Shown here: positions 15,629 through 23,445 of the stretch, piece by piece
Numbering within the stretch: the first letter of the stretch is position 1
Layout of the letters: every line of letters begins with the position of its first letter
From: DATMNI01 sp035570275
Lineage (GTDB): Bacteria; Acidobacteriota; Terriglobia; Bryobacterales; Bryobacteraceae
Direction: 5' to 3'
Assembly: GCA_035570275.1 (NCBI GenBank)
Contig: DATMNI010000135.1
Location: forward strand, 1-31,510
Length of the DNA: 31,510 bases
Made by a program: the position numbers and the translations under genes
The notes under the pieces: model-generated
The model's input: only the letters and a program-made list of their open reading frames with translations
Database searches by the model: none
What the model was told of the DNA's origin: nothing

Positions 15629-16408
15629 ATGCTGGAACTTCGCAACGTTTGCAAACGATTCAGCGGCATTGCCGCTGTGGATGACGTGAGCTTTCACGCG
15701 CGCGCGGGTGAAATCACCGGATACCTGGGACCTAACGGCTCCGGCAAATCCACCACCATGAAAATGATCACCGGGCTTCTGGAGACCACCTCGGGCGACA
15801 TACTGTTCAATGGCGAGCCTATCGGGCGCGACCTGATCGCCTACAAGCAGCGCATGGGCTACGTGCCCGAGGAACCGCATCTCTACGCGCATTTGAGCGG
15901 CCTGGAGTACCTCGTCATGGTGGGCCAATTGCGCAATCTGCCCGGCAAGTCCGTGGCCGATTGCGGCGTGGCTGAAAGAATAGACGGGCTGCTGCGATTG
16001 TTCAGCCTGCACGGCGACCGGCACGCGCCCATTTCAGCCTACTCGAAGGGCATGCGCCAGAAGGTGCTGCTTTCGGCGGCGCTGTTGCACAACCCCGATC
16101 TCCTGTTGCTGGACGAGCCGTTTTCCGGGCTCGACGTGGGCACGGGGCTGGTGTTGCGCAGCCTCATCCAGGAACTGGCCGCGCGCGGCAAGGTGGTGCT
16201 GTTCAGCTCGCATGAACTCGAAACCGTGGAGCGGGTCTGCTCCCACGTGGTGATTTTGCATCGCGGGAAGATCGTAGCGGACGACTCCATCGAGCACCTG
16301 CGCACGCTGATGGCGGTGCCCACACTGGAAGGCATTTTCTCGCAGCTTGCCGTGGAACAGGACACGGCGTCCATTTCGCGTGAGATCGCGGACCTGATCC
16401 GGGCATAG
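15629..16408 (+). CDS. ABC transporter ATP-binding protein
   Basis: Powers the permease encoded next. Visible motifs: Walker A GPNGSGKST, Q-loop region KQRMGYVPEEPHLYAHL, signature-like YSKGMRQKV in place of LSGGQ, Walker B LLLLDEPFSGLD, H-loop VLFSSHELETVERV. At 259 aa it is a normal single-domain ATPase of the ABC-2/antibiotic-efflux type. GGAAGGAG five bases before ATG 15629 is a strong ribosome site. The permease starts 11 bases after its stop. Confidence 0.95.
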   Translation: MLELRNVCKRFSGIAAVDDVSFHARAGEITGYLGPNGSGKSTTMKMITGLLETTSGDILFNGEPIGRDLIAYKQRMGYVPEEPHLYAHLSGLEYLVMVGQLRNLPGKSVADCGVAERIDGLLRLFSLHGDRHAPISAYSKGMRQKVLLSAALLHNPDLLLLDEPFSGLDVGTGLVLRSLIQELAARGKVVLFSSHELETVERVCSHVVILHRGKIVADDSIEHLRTLMAVPTLEGIFSQLAVEQDTASISREIADLIRA

Positions 16409-16419
16409 AGGCAACCGTC

Positions 16420-19257
16420 ATGACGAAGCTGCAATTTCGAGTGCTCTATCGTGAGTTTCTCTTCCGTATGGTGGATCTTGAAGTTCTGTCGGCGCATGCC
16501 CTGGGCGACGTGAACAAGCTGCTGGGGCAGTTCGCGGCACTGCTCATTTTTATCAGCCTGGGGTTATCCATAACGGCGTTCGGCTTTGCGGGCGCGAAGA
16601 TGGCTCCTCTTATGGGCATGGCGTTCACCATGGTGATGGAGCACTTCCTGATCGCCACCACCATGCTGGTGGTGGGCCTGTTCGCCGTGTTGAGTTGGGA
16701 TTCGACGTTCCCGAACCGGCGCGACGTTCTGGTGCTGGCTCCTTTACCGGTGCGCGCGCGGACCATGTTTCTGGCGAAGGTGGCGGCGGTGGCCACGGCA
16801 CTGACCCTCACGATCGCTCTGTTGCACGGCGCCTCCGGATTGATTTGGCCGATGGCCTTCGCGATCCAAGCCACGCCGCAGAATGTTCCGGCACTCACGT
16901 TCGACGCAACGCCAGTTCCGGTTTCGGCGGCCGATTTGCAATCCGTACTGAATCGCGATCTGAAGCAGCAACTGTCGTCGGGCGGCCTGGCGCCGGGGAC
17001 CGGGGCGGGCCTGGCGATCGGAGTCTCAAAGCATGGCGTGCGGCGTGTCTTTACCTATGGCACCGCCCAACCGGATTCCCTTTTTGAAATCGCTTCTATT
17101 TCCAAAACGTTTACAGGCCTGATGCTGGCCCAGATGGTGGCCCAGGGGAAGGCGAAACTCGATGAGCCGGTTCGCGAGCTATTGCCCGCTGCGACCGTGG
17201 TTAAGCCCGCCGGCAAGGAAATCACCCTGCTCGATCTGGCCACTCAGCACTCGGGTTTGCCCGGGATGCCCGATAACTTTCACCCGGCCGACCTGTCCAA
17301 TCCGTATGCCGATTACGGCGTGGGCGACCTCTACGCGTTTCTGGCGAAGCACGGGGTCGCAAAACCGGCGGATGCGGAATACGGCTACAGCAATCTTGGC
17401 CTTGGCCTTCTGGGACAGGCGCTGGCGGAGCGTGCCGGCACCAGCTATCCGAATCTCCTGCGAGAGGAGGTCACCGGGCCGCTGGGATTGAAGGATACCG
17501 TGGTGCGGCTTTCGGAGGAACAGCGGAGCCGCTTCATCCAGGGGCACAACGGAAAGCATCTTCCCGTTCATGCCTGGGATCTGGATGCACTGGCGGGGGC
17601 GGGTGGAATTCGCTCTACCGCCGGCGAAATGCTCACCTACCTGGAAGCCAATTTGCATCCGGAGAAATCGGGTTCGCTGGCGGCCGCGCTTCGGGAATCG
17701 CATCGGCTGCGCGCCGATGCACCTGCCGGCATGCAAATCGCTCTCGCCTGGATGTACCGAACCGATATCGGAACGTATTGGCATAACGGCGCAACCGCCG
17801 GATTCACCAGTTATGTATTCTTCGACCCGAAGGACGACTACGCGGCAGTGGTTCTTGAGAATACTCAGTCAGCCCTTCTCAACTCTCCCGACCTGATCGG
17901 CGAACACATCCGGCAGCGATTGGCAGGCGAGCCTGCGATTTCGCTGGACGCCGTTTTCGTGGGCGCCGCCAGCGGCGTTTCCGGCTGGCTGCGTTGGTTC
18001 GCGGCCTATTGGTTCACCATGCTGGCATCGGGCGCGTTCATCTACTGCGGCGTGCTGGGCGTGCAAGGGTTGGCCGCGCAACTGCTGCCGCGGCGGCTGT
18101 TTCTGCGGATATCGGCGTTTCTGCAATTGGCGGCCTTCTGCCTGTTTGTGAGCGTGTATTTTCTGCAACCGGTATTTGGGGGGATTGACTCCCTCATGGC
18201 GCCGGAAACGCGCCGCCTGCTCCCCTGGTTGCCTTCGTACTGGTTCCTGGGCCTGTTTCACGCATTGAATGGATCGATGCACCCGGCGCTGGCTCCGTTG
18301 GCGCGGCGAGCGTGGATGGGCCTGGCGATTGTGGGGTGCGGTACGGCGGTGGCGTACACGCTTTCCTACCTGCGCACACTGCGCAAGATCGTGGAGGAAC
18401 CGGATATCACGCCCGGTTCGCGCGCCTTCGGCTGGCTGCCGCGTTTTGGGAATCGGGTGCAGACCGCGATCGGGCAATTCAGCGTTCGCACACTCGTCCG
18501 CAGCCGCCAGCATCGTGTGATTCTGGCCTTCTATTTGGGAATTGGTTTTGCATTAACCATCTTCCTGATAAGAGCTCCGGCGACGAAGGCGCAGCTTCCG
18601 GATGCGTTCGCCACCGACCCGTGGCGTGAGGCGAACACGCCGCTGCTGGCTGCGAGTATTGTGATGATGACGCTGGCGGTAGTGGGAACCCGCGTGGTGT
18701 TCGCCATCCCTCTGGATCTGCGGGCCAACTGGATCTTCCGCGTCGCCGGGGTGCGGCCCGGAACGGAGATTCTGGCCGCCAGCAGGCGCTCCATGCTGCT
18801 GCTTTCCGTGGCGCCGGTCTGGCTGAGTTCGGCGGTGCTGTGTCTACGGCTTTGGCCCTGGCGGCAGGCCGCGGGTCACCTTGTGGTTCTCGGTCTGCTT
18901 GGAATGCTTCTCGCCGACATCTGCCTGCGCGGCTTTCGAAAAATCCCTTTTACCTGCTCTTACCTGCCGGGCAAATCGCAAGTGCACATGGTATTCCTCG
19001 GCGCCGCTTGTCTGATGTGGTTCGTCATGCTGTCTGTCAGGTACGAACGGCAAGCGCTCCAGGAGCCCCGCAGCATGACGACGATGCTGGTGCTCTTCGG
19101 CGTGGGCGCGGTCTGCATCAGGTGGGGGACGGCGGCGCTGGCGAGGTTGGACGCGGAGGATCTGCAGTTTGAGGAGACGCCGGCTCCGGCGGTGCTGGAA
19201 TTAGGACTGCACCGGGATGGAGTGATGCCGATCGGGCCTGCGCCGGCGGGCCGTTGA
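16420..19257 (+). CDS. ABC-type permease with an embedded serine beta-lactamase-like hydrolase domain (945 aa)
   Basis: One continuous frame. Residues about 1-155 are an N-terminal permease part with membrane segments near 37-58, 65-90 and 118-150. Residues about 165-510 are a beta-lactamase/S12-type domain with all three active-site motifs: S226-x-x-K229 (SISK), Y323-S-N325, and H455-N-G457 in place of KTG. HxG in the third position is usual for esterases and D-amino-peptidases of this fold. After it come about nine further membrane segments, from WFAAYWFTMLASGAFIYCG (about 523) to MTTMLVLFGVGAVCIRW (about 880). Fold logic puts the hydrolase outside the membrane. The ATPase lies 11 bases upstream, so they form one transporter. 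Substrate is unknown; a peptide, peptidoglycan fragment or lactone is possible. Confidence 0.85.
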   Translation: MTKLQFRVLYREFLFRMVDLEVLSAHALGDVNKLLGQFAALLIFISLGLSITAFGFAGAKMAPLMGMAFTMVMEHFLIATTMLVVGLFAVLSWDSTFPNRRDVLVLAPLPVRARTMFLAKVAAVATALTLTIALLHGASGLIWPMAFAIQATPQNVPALTFDATPVPVSAADLQSVLNRDLKQQLSSGGLAPGTGAGLAIGVSKHGVRRVFTYGTAQPDSLFEIASISKTFTGLMLAQMVAQGKAKLDEPVRELLPAATVVKPAGKEITLLDLATQHSGLPGMPDNFHPADLSNPYADYGVGDLYAFLAKHGVAKPADAEYGYSNLGLGLLGQALAERAGTSYPNLLREEVTGPLGLKDTVVRLSEEQRSRFIQGHNGKHLPVHAWDLDALAGAGGIRSTAGEMLTYLEANLHPEKSGSLAAALRESHRLRADAPAGMQIALAWMYRTDIGTYWHNGATAGFTSYVFFDPKDDYAAVVLENTQSALLNSPDLIGEHIRQRLAGEPAISLDAVFVGAASGVSGWLRWFAAYWFTMLASGAFIYCGVLGVQGLAAQLLPRRLFLRISAFLQLAAFCLFVSVYFLQPVFGGIDSLMAPETRRLLPWLPSYWFLGLFHALNGSMHPALAPLARRAWMGLAIVGCGTAVAYTLSYLRTLRKIVEEPDITPGSRAFGWLPRFGNRVQTAIGQFSVRTLVRSRQHRVILAFYLGIGFALTIFLIRAPATKAQLPDAFATDPWREANTPLLAASIVMMTLAVVGTRVVFAIPLDLRANWIFRVAGVRPGTEILAASRRSMLLLSVAPVWLSSAVLCLRLWPWRQAAGHLVVLGLLGMLLADICLRGFRKIPFTCSYLPGKSQVHMVFLGAACLMWFVMLSVRYERQALQEPRSMTTMLVLFGVGAVCIRWGTAALARLDAEDLQFEETPAPAVLELGLHRDGVMPIGPAPAGR

Positions 19258-19279
19258 CGATAGTGTATAACAACTCTAT

Positions 19280-20311
19280 ATGACTCGAACTCTCCTGGCT
19301 TTGTGGGGCAGGTTGTTAACCTGTTGCGGATTGGCAGTCGGCCTCTTCGCCGCCGACGTCAACACCTTTTCTATCGTGGCCTACGATCCTTCCAATGGGG
19401 ACTGCGGCGTCACCGTGGCGTCGAAGTACTTTTCCGTGGGCGCGGTGGTGCCCTGGGCCGAGGCCGGCACGGGCTGCGTCGCAACCCAGGCCAACGTCAA
19501 CGTCGGCTACGGTCCGCGCGGCTTGGAACTGCTGCGCCAGGGCCTCACTGCCAGACAGGTGATCGACAAACTGCTCGCCGATGACACCTTCGAAGGCAAG
19601 GACGGCCGACAGGTGGCGGTGATCGACAGCCACGGCAACGTGGCCGCCTACACCGGGCCGAATGCGCCGAACTGGGCCGGCGACCGCCAGGGCAAGACGT
19701 GGACCGCGCAAGGCAACATCCTGGTTGGCCCGCAGGTGCCGGAGGCCATGGGCCGCGCTTTCGAAGCCACCCAGGGCGAGTTGGCCGAGAAGTTATACGC
19801 CGCCCTCAAAGCCGGCGACGACGCGGGCGGCGATTCGCGCGGCAAGCAGTCAGCCTCAATGCTGGTGGTCCGCAAGGGCGGCGGCCGCAACATCAACAAC
19901 GACCGCTACATTTACATCAACGTGGACGATGCCCCCAACCCCTTCCCCGAGTTGCGCCGCCTGCTGGACATGAATTTGGGAATGCTCTACCAGGAGAAAG
20001 TCGGCAGATTGCTCACTGCCGGCAAGCCCAAGGACGCCCGCGACGCCGCCGCCAGGGTGACGCAGTACATGCCCAGCGCGCAGGCGCAGATGACTCTCGG
20101 CGCCATGGATTACACCTTGGGCGATAAGACCGCGGCGCTGGCCGATTTCCGCAAGGCCCTGCAGATGGACCCGAACGTCAGGCGCCAGTTCTTCCCGCCG
20201 CAGCCGGCCGCCGGTGCTCCCGCGGCCGCGCCCGCGCAGGGCGGACGTGGCCAGAGACTGCGGGCCGTGCTGGAAGACAAGGAGTTTCTGAAGCAGTTGT
20301 TCCCGGAGTAG
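19280..20311 (+). CDS. Secreted DUF1028-family protein with TPR-like C-terminus (343 aa)
   Basis: DUF1028 proteins have an Ntn-hydrolase-like fold; their reaction is not established. A signal peptide of about 24 residues (MTRTLLALWGRLLTCCGLAV onward, to GLFA) precedes NTFSIVAYDPSNGDCGVTVAS and the hallmark TQANVNVGYGPRGLELLRQG. After the DUF1028 domain (to about 235) come TPR-like helices (KVGRLLTAGKPKDARDAAAR, AMDYTLGDKTAALADFRKAL) and an Ala/Pro/Gly linker. ATG 19280 lies 22 bases after the permease stop with no strong ribosome site. Codons 8-21 coincide with a dispersed palindromic repeat, which is unusual. Confidence 0.88.
   Translation: MTRTLLALWGRLLTCCGLAVGLFAADVNTFSIVAYDPSNGDCGVTVASKYFSVGAVVPWAEAGTGCVATQANVNVGYGPRGLELLRQGLTARQVIDKLLADDTFEGKDGRQVAVIDSHGNVAAYTGPNAPNWAGDRQGKTWTAQGNILVGPQVPEAMGRAFEATQGELAEKLYAALKAGDDAGGDSRGKQSASMLVVRKGGGRNINNDRYIYINVDDAPNPFPELRRLLDMNLGMLYQEKVGRLLTAGKPKDARDAAARVTQYMPSAQAQMTLGAMDYTLGDKTAALADFRKALQMDPNVRRQFFPPQPAAGAPAAAPAQGGRGQRLRAVLEDKEFLKQLFPE
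19301..19342 (+). repeat. Palindromic dispersed repeat inside the DUF1028 signal-peptide coding sequence
   Basis: TTGTGGGGCAG is followed by the palindrome AGGTTGTTAACCT, then a second block CGGATTGGCAGTCGG. The same first block occurs on the opposite strand at 23396-23437, where the stem is AGATTGTTAATCT: a G-C pair here replaces an A-T pair there, keeping the hairpin. Here the repeat supplies codons 8-21 of the DUF1028 gene. Confidence 0.7.
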
Positions 20312-20347
20312 CACTGCCACCAGCCCGGCCCCGGGATCAGCGCACCG

Positions 20348-23023
20348 TTATCGCAACAGGGCGTTGAACAACAGCTTGTACGTGCCGTGGGTCTGGGCGC
20401 GGTGCTGCGCGGGGAAACCGAGCAGCACGACTTTGCCCTGTCCCAATTTGGCGGACACTACGGCGGCTTTGTGCGCCAGGTTTTCTTCGCCCACCAGCCA
20501 GCCGCTCTCGAGCAATTCGCGATCGGCATAGCGGACCACCACTTCGTAGTTTTCGGAATTCTGCGCGGTGATTTCGAACGCCGGGCTATCCAGGTAGAGC
20601 GCGAGACCGTGCGAAGGCATGCCGTAGGCCAGCGGGTTGGTATTGTCGAACGTGGCTTTCAACGTGGAGCCGGGGCACCAGAATTCCTTGGTGGTCTTGC
20701 CGCTAAGCACGTTCCGGACGCCGATGCCGAGGCGGTCCACGGGAAAGGCGGCGGCCGCGTTGAGCGTGACCAGGGTGCCGCCCTTCTGCACGAAGTCGCG
20801 AATCCCGTTGACGCCTTCGGCGCCGAACCCGGTGCGGTATTCGGGAGGCGTGTTGCCGCCGCGCCCGCCGCCTTCACCACCTCCCAAGCCCCCGCCTGCT
20901 CCACCGCCCGATCCGCTGCGCCCTCCGCGTCCGGCCGCTGCGGCCCCACCGGCGGGGGCGTCGCCGGTGATGGTGGCGGTGCTGTCATTGGGAAAAATGA
21001 GCACATCGTACTTGTCGTTGAGGCCGCCCTTCTTGATTTCCGGATCGAAAATGGAGCTGTACGGAAAACTAAACTGCTCCAGCACGAGCCGGGTCCATCC
21101 TTCGTCGATGTTGCCGCCTCCATAGCGCTGGTACATCGCGATGCGCTGGCGAGCGGTGTCGTGCGCGCCGGTTGAGACGGCGGCGGGGAGCGGGGTAAAA
21201 TCGACGCCGGTCTGGCGGGCCACGGCTTCGAGAACGGCCTCCGAGCCAGGGGCCACCAGAAAATCGCCGGCGCGCAGGCTGCCGGAAGGTTTATCGACGC
21301 GGCGCAAGGCGACATTCTTATTCCACAGCAGATTGGCGGCGCGGAAGCTGTCGTTAAGGCGGCCATCCATCGAGTAGCCGTTGGGTGAAGATCCGCTGGC
21401 ACCGCGGGTGGCGTTAGACGCTCGCGGCGCGCCCGCTGGCTCAATAGCGCCGGTCAGCTTTACCAGCGCCACCTCCCCCAATTCATCCACGGGGTCCACG
21501 CGAACGCCCATGTATTCGAACATGGTATCGGTAGCCATATCGTACGGGCGCGTGGGGGAGCCATCGCGGTTGCGGGTCCATTCGTTGTCGGGGTAAAAGG
21601 TGCGGCCCAGCAGATACCGAATCAGACCCATCTTGGGCTGCGCCATGGAAACCACGAAGGAGCTGGTGGGGTAGGACATGCCTGCCGCCGTGGTAAATGG
21701 CTTGGTAGCGCGCTGGATCTCGATGCCCTGCACCAGCAGCTTGTTCACCATCTTGATCCCAGTGAGCGGGTCGTGCTGCAGCGTCGAGATGAGATAGGCG
21801 GCGGGCTTGCCGGCGGCGCCGCGCTCGGTCTGGCGCTTGCCTTTCAGGTAGGCGTTCCAGAGAACCGTCTCGCGGTTGCGCGCGGCCAGATCCAGCGTGG
21901 CCCAGGCGGATACCTTCTGACGATCGACAATGTCGCGCAGATGCCACCAACCGCCGGGCCACGGGTTGGGGAAAATGGTCTCGGCTTCATAGACCGGCAG
22001 GTTGCGGGTGTTGCCGCGCAACTGGTCCAGGTGCATGAACTGGGGCGAAGCCAGGCGCGCGGCGGCGGATTCGGTGAGCATGCCGGCGATGTTGTGGAAG
22101 GGTGTGATCCAGTGGAAACCGAAGTGGCCCCAGCCGGAATAAATGGCGTTGTTGATGGCGCCGGAGAGGCCGGCTTCTTCCTCTTTATAAGCCATGTGCG
22201 CGCCGTACCAACTGAGCTCGCGCCACAGGATGGGGTCGGCGCCGGGGCGCATGGGTTCGGCGTAAGGCGGCAGGAAGATGCGCGCGCCGTTGCCGCCCAT
22301 GCCGTGGTGATCCACGTAGGCTTCGGGCCTCCACTCGGTGAACAGGATGCGGGCCATGTATTGAGAGTCCGGGATGTTGGTCTGGAAGGCATCGCGGTTG
22401 TTATCATGGCCGGCGTACTTCTGGTAGAGCCACGGCGGATTGGTGCCTTCGTAGGCGGTGCCGAGTTGCTTGTTATACCAGTCCGTGACCATGATTTCGC
22501 CGTCCGGGTTGAAGCAGGGCACTTCGATGAAGACGACGTTGTCCAGAATGCGGCGCGTCTCTTCGTCCTTGCGGGCCAGCAGATCGTAAGCCAGCTCCGG
22601 GGCCATTTGGGCGCCGCCGATTTCGGTGGCGTGCATGCTCATGGATTGGACGATGACGGCCTTACCATCGTCGACCAGAGCGTGGGCCTGGGCTTCGGAA
22701 AGGCCGCGGGGGTCGCTGAGCCGGCTGTTGATTTCGCGCAGCCGGTCAAGCCTGGCCATGTTGGCGGGCGCGGTGATGATGACCATCAGGAATGGGTTGC
22801 CCATGGAAGTGGGGCCCATGTTGATGACCTTCATGCGGCCCGTGCTCTGCTTTTCGAGAACGGCGTAGTAGTCTACGATCTTGTCCCAGCGGGCCATTTT
22901 CTTATCGGCGCCCAGTTGGAAGCCGAAGAACTTTTCGGGCGTAGTGATTTCCTGGGCCGAGAGGTTGAGAGGAAAGAGGCTAAGAAGAAAGACGGCAGCA
23001 AGCAGAAAGCGAAACGAGCGCAT
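20348..23023 (-). CDS. Secreted M14-family zinc metallopeptidase (891 aa)
   Basis: Carboxypeptidase-type hydrolase, exported. ATG 23023 is chosen because it opens a signal peptide (MRSFRFLLAAVFLLSLFPLN, cleavage near LSA-QE); the frame extends 19 codons upstream but that part is repeat DNA. Zinc ligands H131-x-x-E134 (SMHATEIGG) and the third His in YVDHHGMGG (239-240) are present, as are NPDG (172-175), the Arg of HDNNRD (210) and a candidate catalytic Glu in GMLTESAAARL. The C-terminal half (from about 420) includes a GATase-like segment (YDVLIFPND) and a Gly-rich stretch (about 695-735). It converges on the DUF1028 gene. Confidence 0.9.
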   Translation of the reverse strand: MRSFRFLLAAVFLLSLFPLNLSAQEITTPEKFFGFQLGADKKMARWDKIVDYYAVLEKQSTGRMKVINMGPTSMGNPFLMVIITAPANMARLDRLREINSRLSDPRGLSEAQAHALVDDGKAVIVQSMSMHATEIGGAQMAPELAYDLLARKDEETRRILDNVVFIEVPCFNPDGEIMVTDWYNKQLGTAYEGTNPPWLYQKYAGHDNNRDAFQTNIPDSQYMARILFTEWRPEAYVDHHGMGGNGARIFLPPYAEPMRPGADPILWRELSWYGAHMAYKEEEAGLSGAINNAIYSGWGHFGFHWITPFHNIAGMLTESAAARLASPQFMHLDQLRGNTRNLPVYEAETIFPNPWPGGWWHLRDIVDRQKVSAWATLDLAARNRETVLWNAYLKGKRQTERGAAGKPAAYLISTLQHDPLTGIKMVNKLLVQGIEIQRATKPFTTAAGMSYPTSSFVVSMAQPKMGLIRYLLGRTFYPDNEWTRNRDGSPTRPYDMATDTMFEYMGVRVDPVDELGEVALVKLTGAIEPAGAPRASNATRGASGSSPNGYSMDGRLNDSFRAANLLWNKNVALRRVDKPSGSLRAGDFLVAPGSEAVLEAVARQTGVDFTPLPAAVSTGAHDTARQRIAMYQRYGGGNIDEGWTRLVLEQFSFPYSSIFDPEIKKGGLNDKYDVLIFPNDSTATITGDAPAGGAAAAGRGGRSGSGGGAGGGLGGGEGGGRGGNTPPEYRTGFGAEGVNGIRDFVQKGGTLVTLNAAAAFPVDRLGIGVRNVLSGKTTKEFWCPGSTLKATFDNTNPLAYGMPSHGLALYLDSPAFEITAQNSENYEVVVRYADRELLESGWLVGEENLAHKAAVVSAKLGQGKVVLLGFPAQHRAQTHGTYKLLFNALLR

Positions 23024-23059
23024 GGGGTTGAGGATACTGCCAGGGCGGAGGGAATGCAA
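23024..23059 (-). promoter_or_regulatory. Probable promoter of the M14 peptidase gene
   Basis: On the minus strand, TTGCAT (23059-23054) and TATCCT (23036-23031) are 17 bp apart. The -35 box lies inside the last unit of a 16-bp tandem repeat. Only seven bases separate the -10 box from the ATG, so the transcript would be leaderless or nearly so, in line with the absence of a Shine-Dalgarno. Confidence 0.45.
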
Positions 23060-23116
23060 ATCATCGTGAATGCAAATCATCGTGAATGCAGATCATCGTA
23101 AATTCAAATCATCGGG
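23053..23116. repeat. Four tandem 16-bp repeats upstream of the M14 gene
   Basis: Units AATGCAAATCATCGTG (23053-23068 and 23069-23084, identical), AATGCAGATCATCGTA (23085-23100) and AATTCAAATCATCGGG (23101-23116). Unit length is near 1.5 helical turns. The array abuts the predicted promoter and may be a regulator-binding array. Confidence 0.85.
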
Positions 23117-23236
23117 GGGGGCTCCGAGGGTTCTGGTCCGAGGCCAACCGAAACCTCTCTGGCCGGGATCTTCGCTTAGCGAATCGGAAGCGGCGTTTGC
23201 GGCCTTGACCGCAAAGGGGCGAGTCCAATCGCGGCA

Positions 23237-23437
23237 GGCGGATTGCCAATCCGCCGGACTCTCGAAAGTCGCTTGTGGAAGTTCGGCTGCGCGCCAACTC
23301 CCGGCGGGCGGATTGCCAATCCGCCGGACCCAGAGGGTGCCCCTGCCAAGCTGCCCCACATAGCGCCACGGGCGCTTTCATCCTTTCCCCTGTGCGCCCG
23401 GCGCACATTGCCAACAGATTAACAATCTGCCCCACAA
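23237..23437. repeat. Cluster of REP-like palindromes
   Basis: Two exact copies of GGCGGATTGCCAATCCGCC (within 23237-23258 and 23307-23328; 8-bp stems) lie near a third element at 23396-23437 with palindrome AGATTAACAATCT and flank CTGCCCCACAA. A decayed piece (CTGCCCCACAT, 23351-23361) lies between. The stretch from 23117 to 23445 has no gene. Similar short palindromes are scattered through acidobacterial genomes of this type, from general knowledge. Confidence 0.75.
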
Positions 23438-23445
23438 GTGCAGTC

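Noticed and set aside
16912..17950. Possibility that the beta-lactamase-like part is a separate gene inserted by misassembly
   Set aside because: The frame is continuous on both sides with no stop, and membrane segments flank it smoothly. It remains only a residual caution.
21773..23101. 442-codon rightward open frame inside the M14 peptidase gene
   Set aside because: Shadow frame of a high-GC gene with strong zinc-peptidase motifs on the minus strand.
23053..23116. Four 16-bp units considered as a CRISPR or iteron origin
   Set aside because: Units are directly adjacent with no spacers, and no replication initiator gene is near; a promoter-side array is simpler.
23237..23437. Palindromic repeats considered as a CRISPR array
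   Set aside because: The units are unevenly spaced, of two types, and there are no uniform unique spacers or cas genes.
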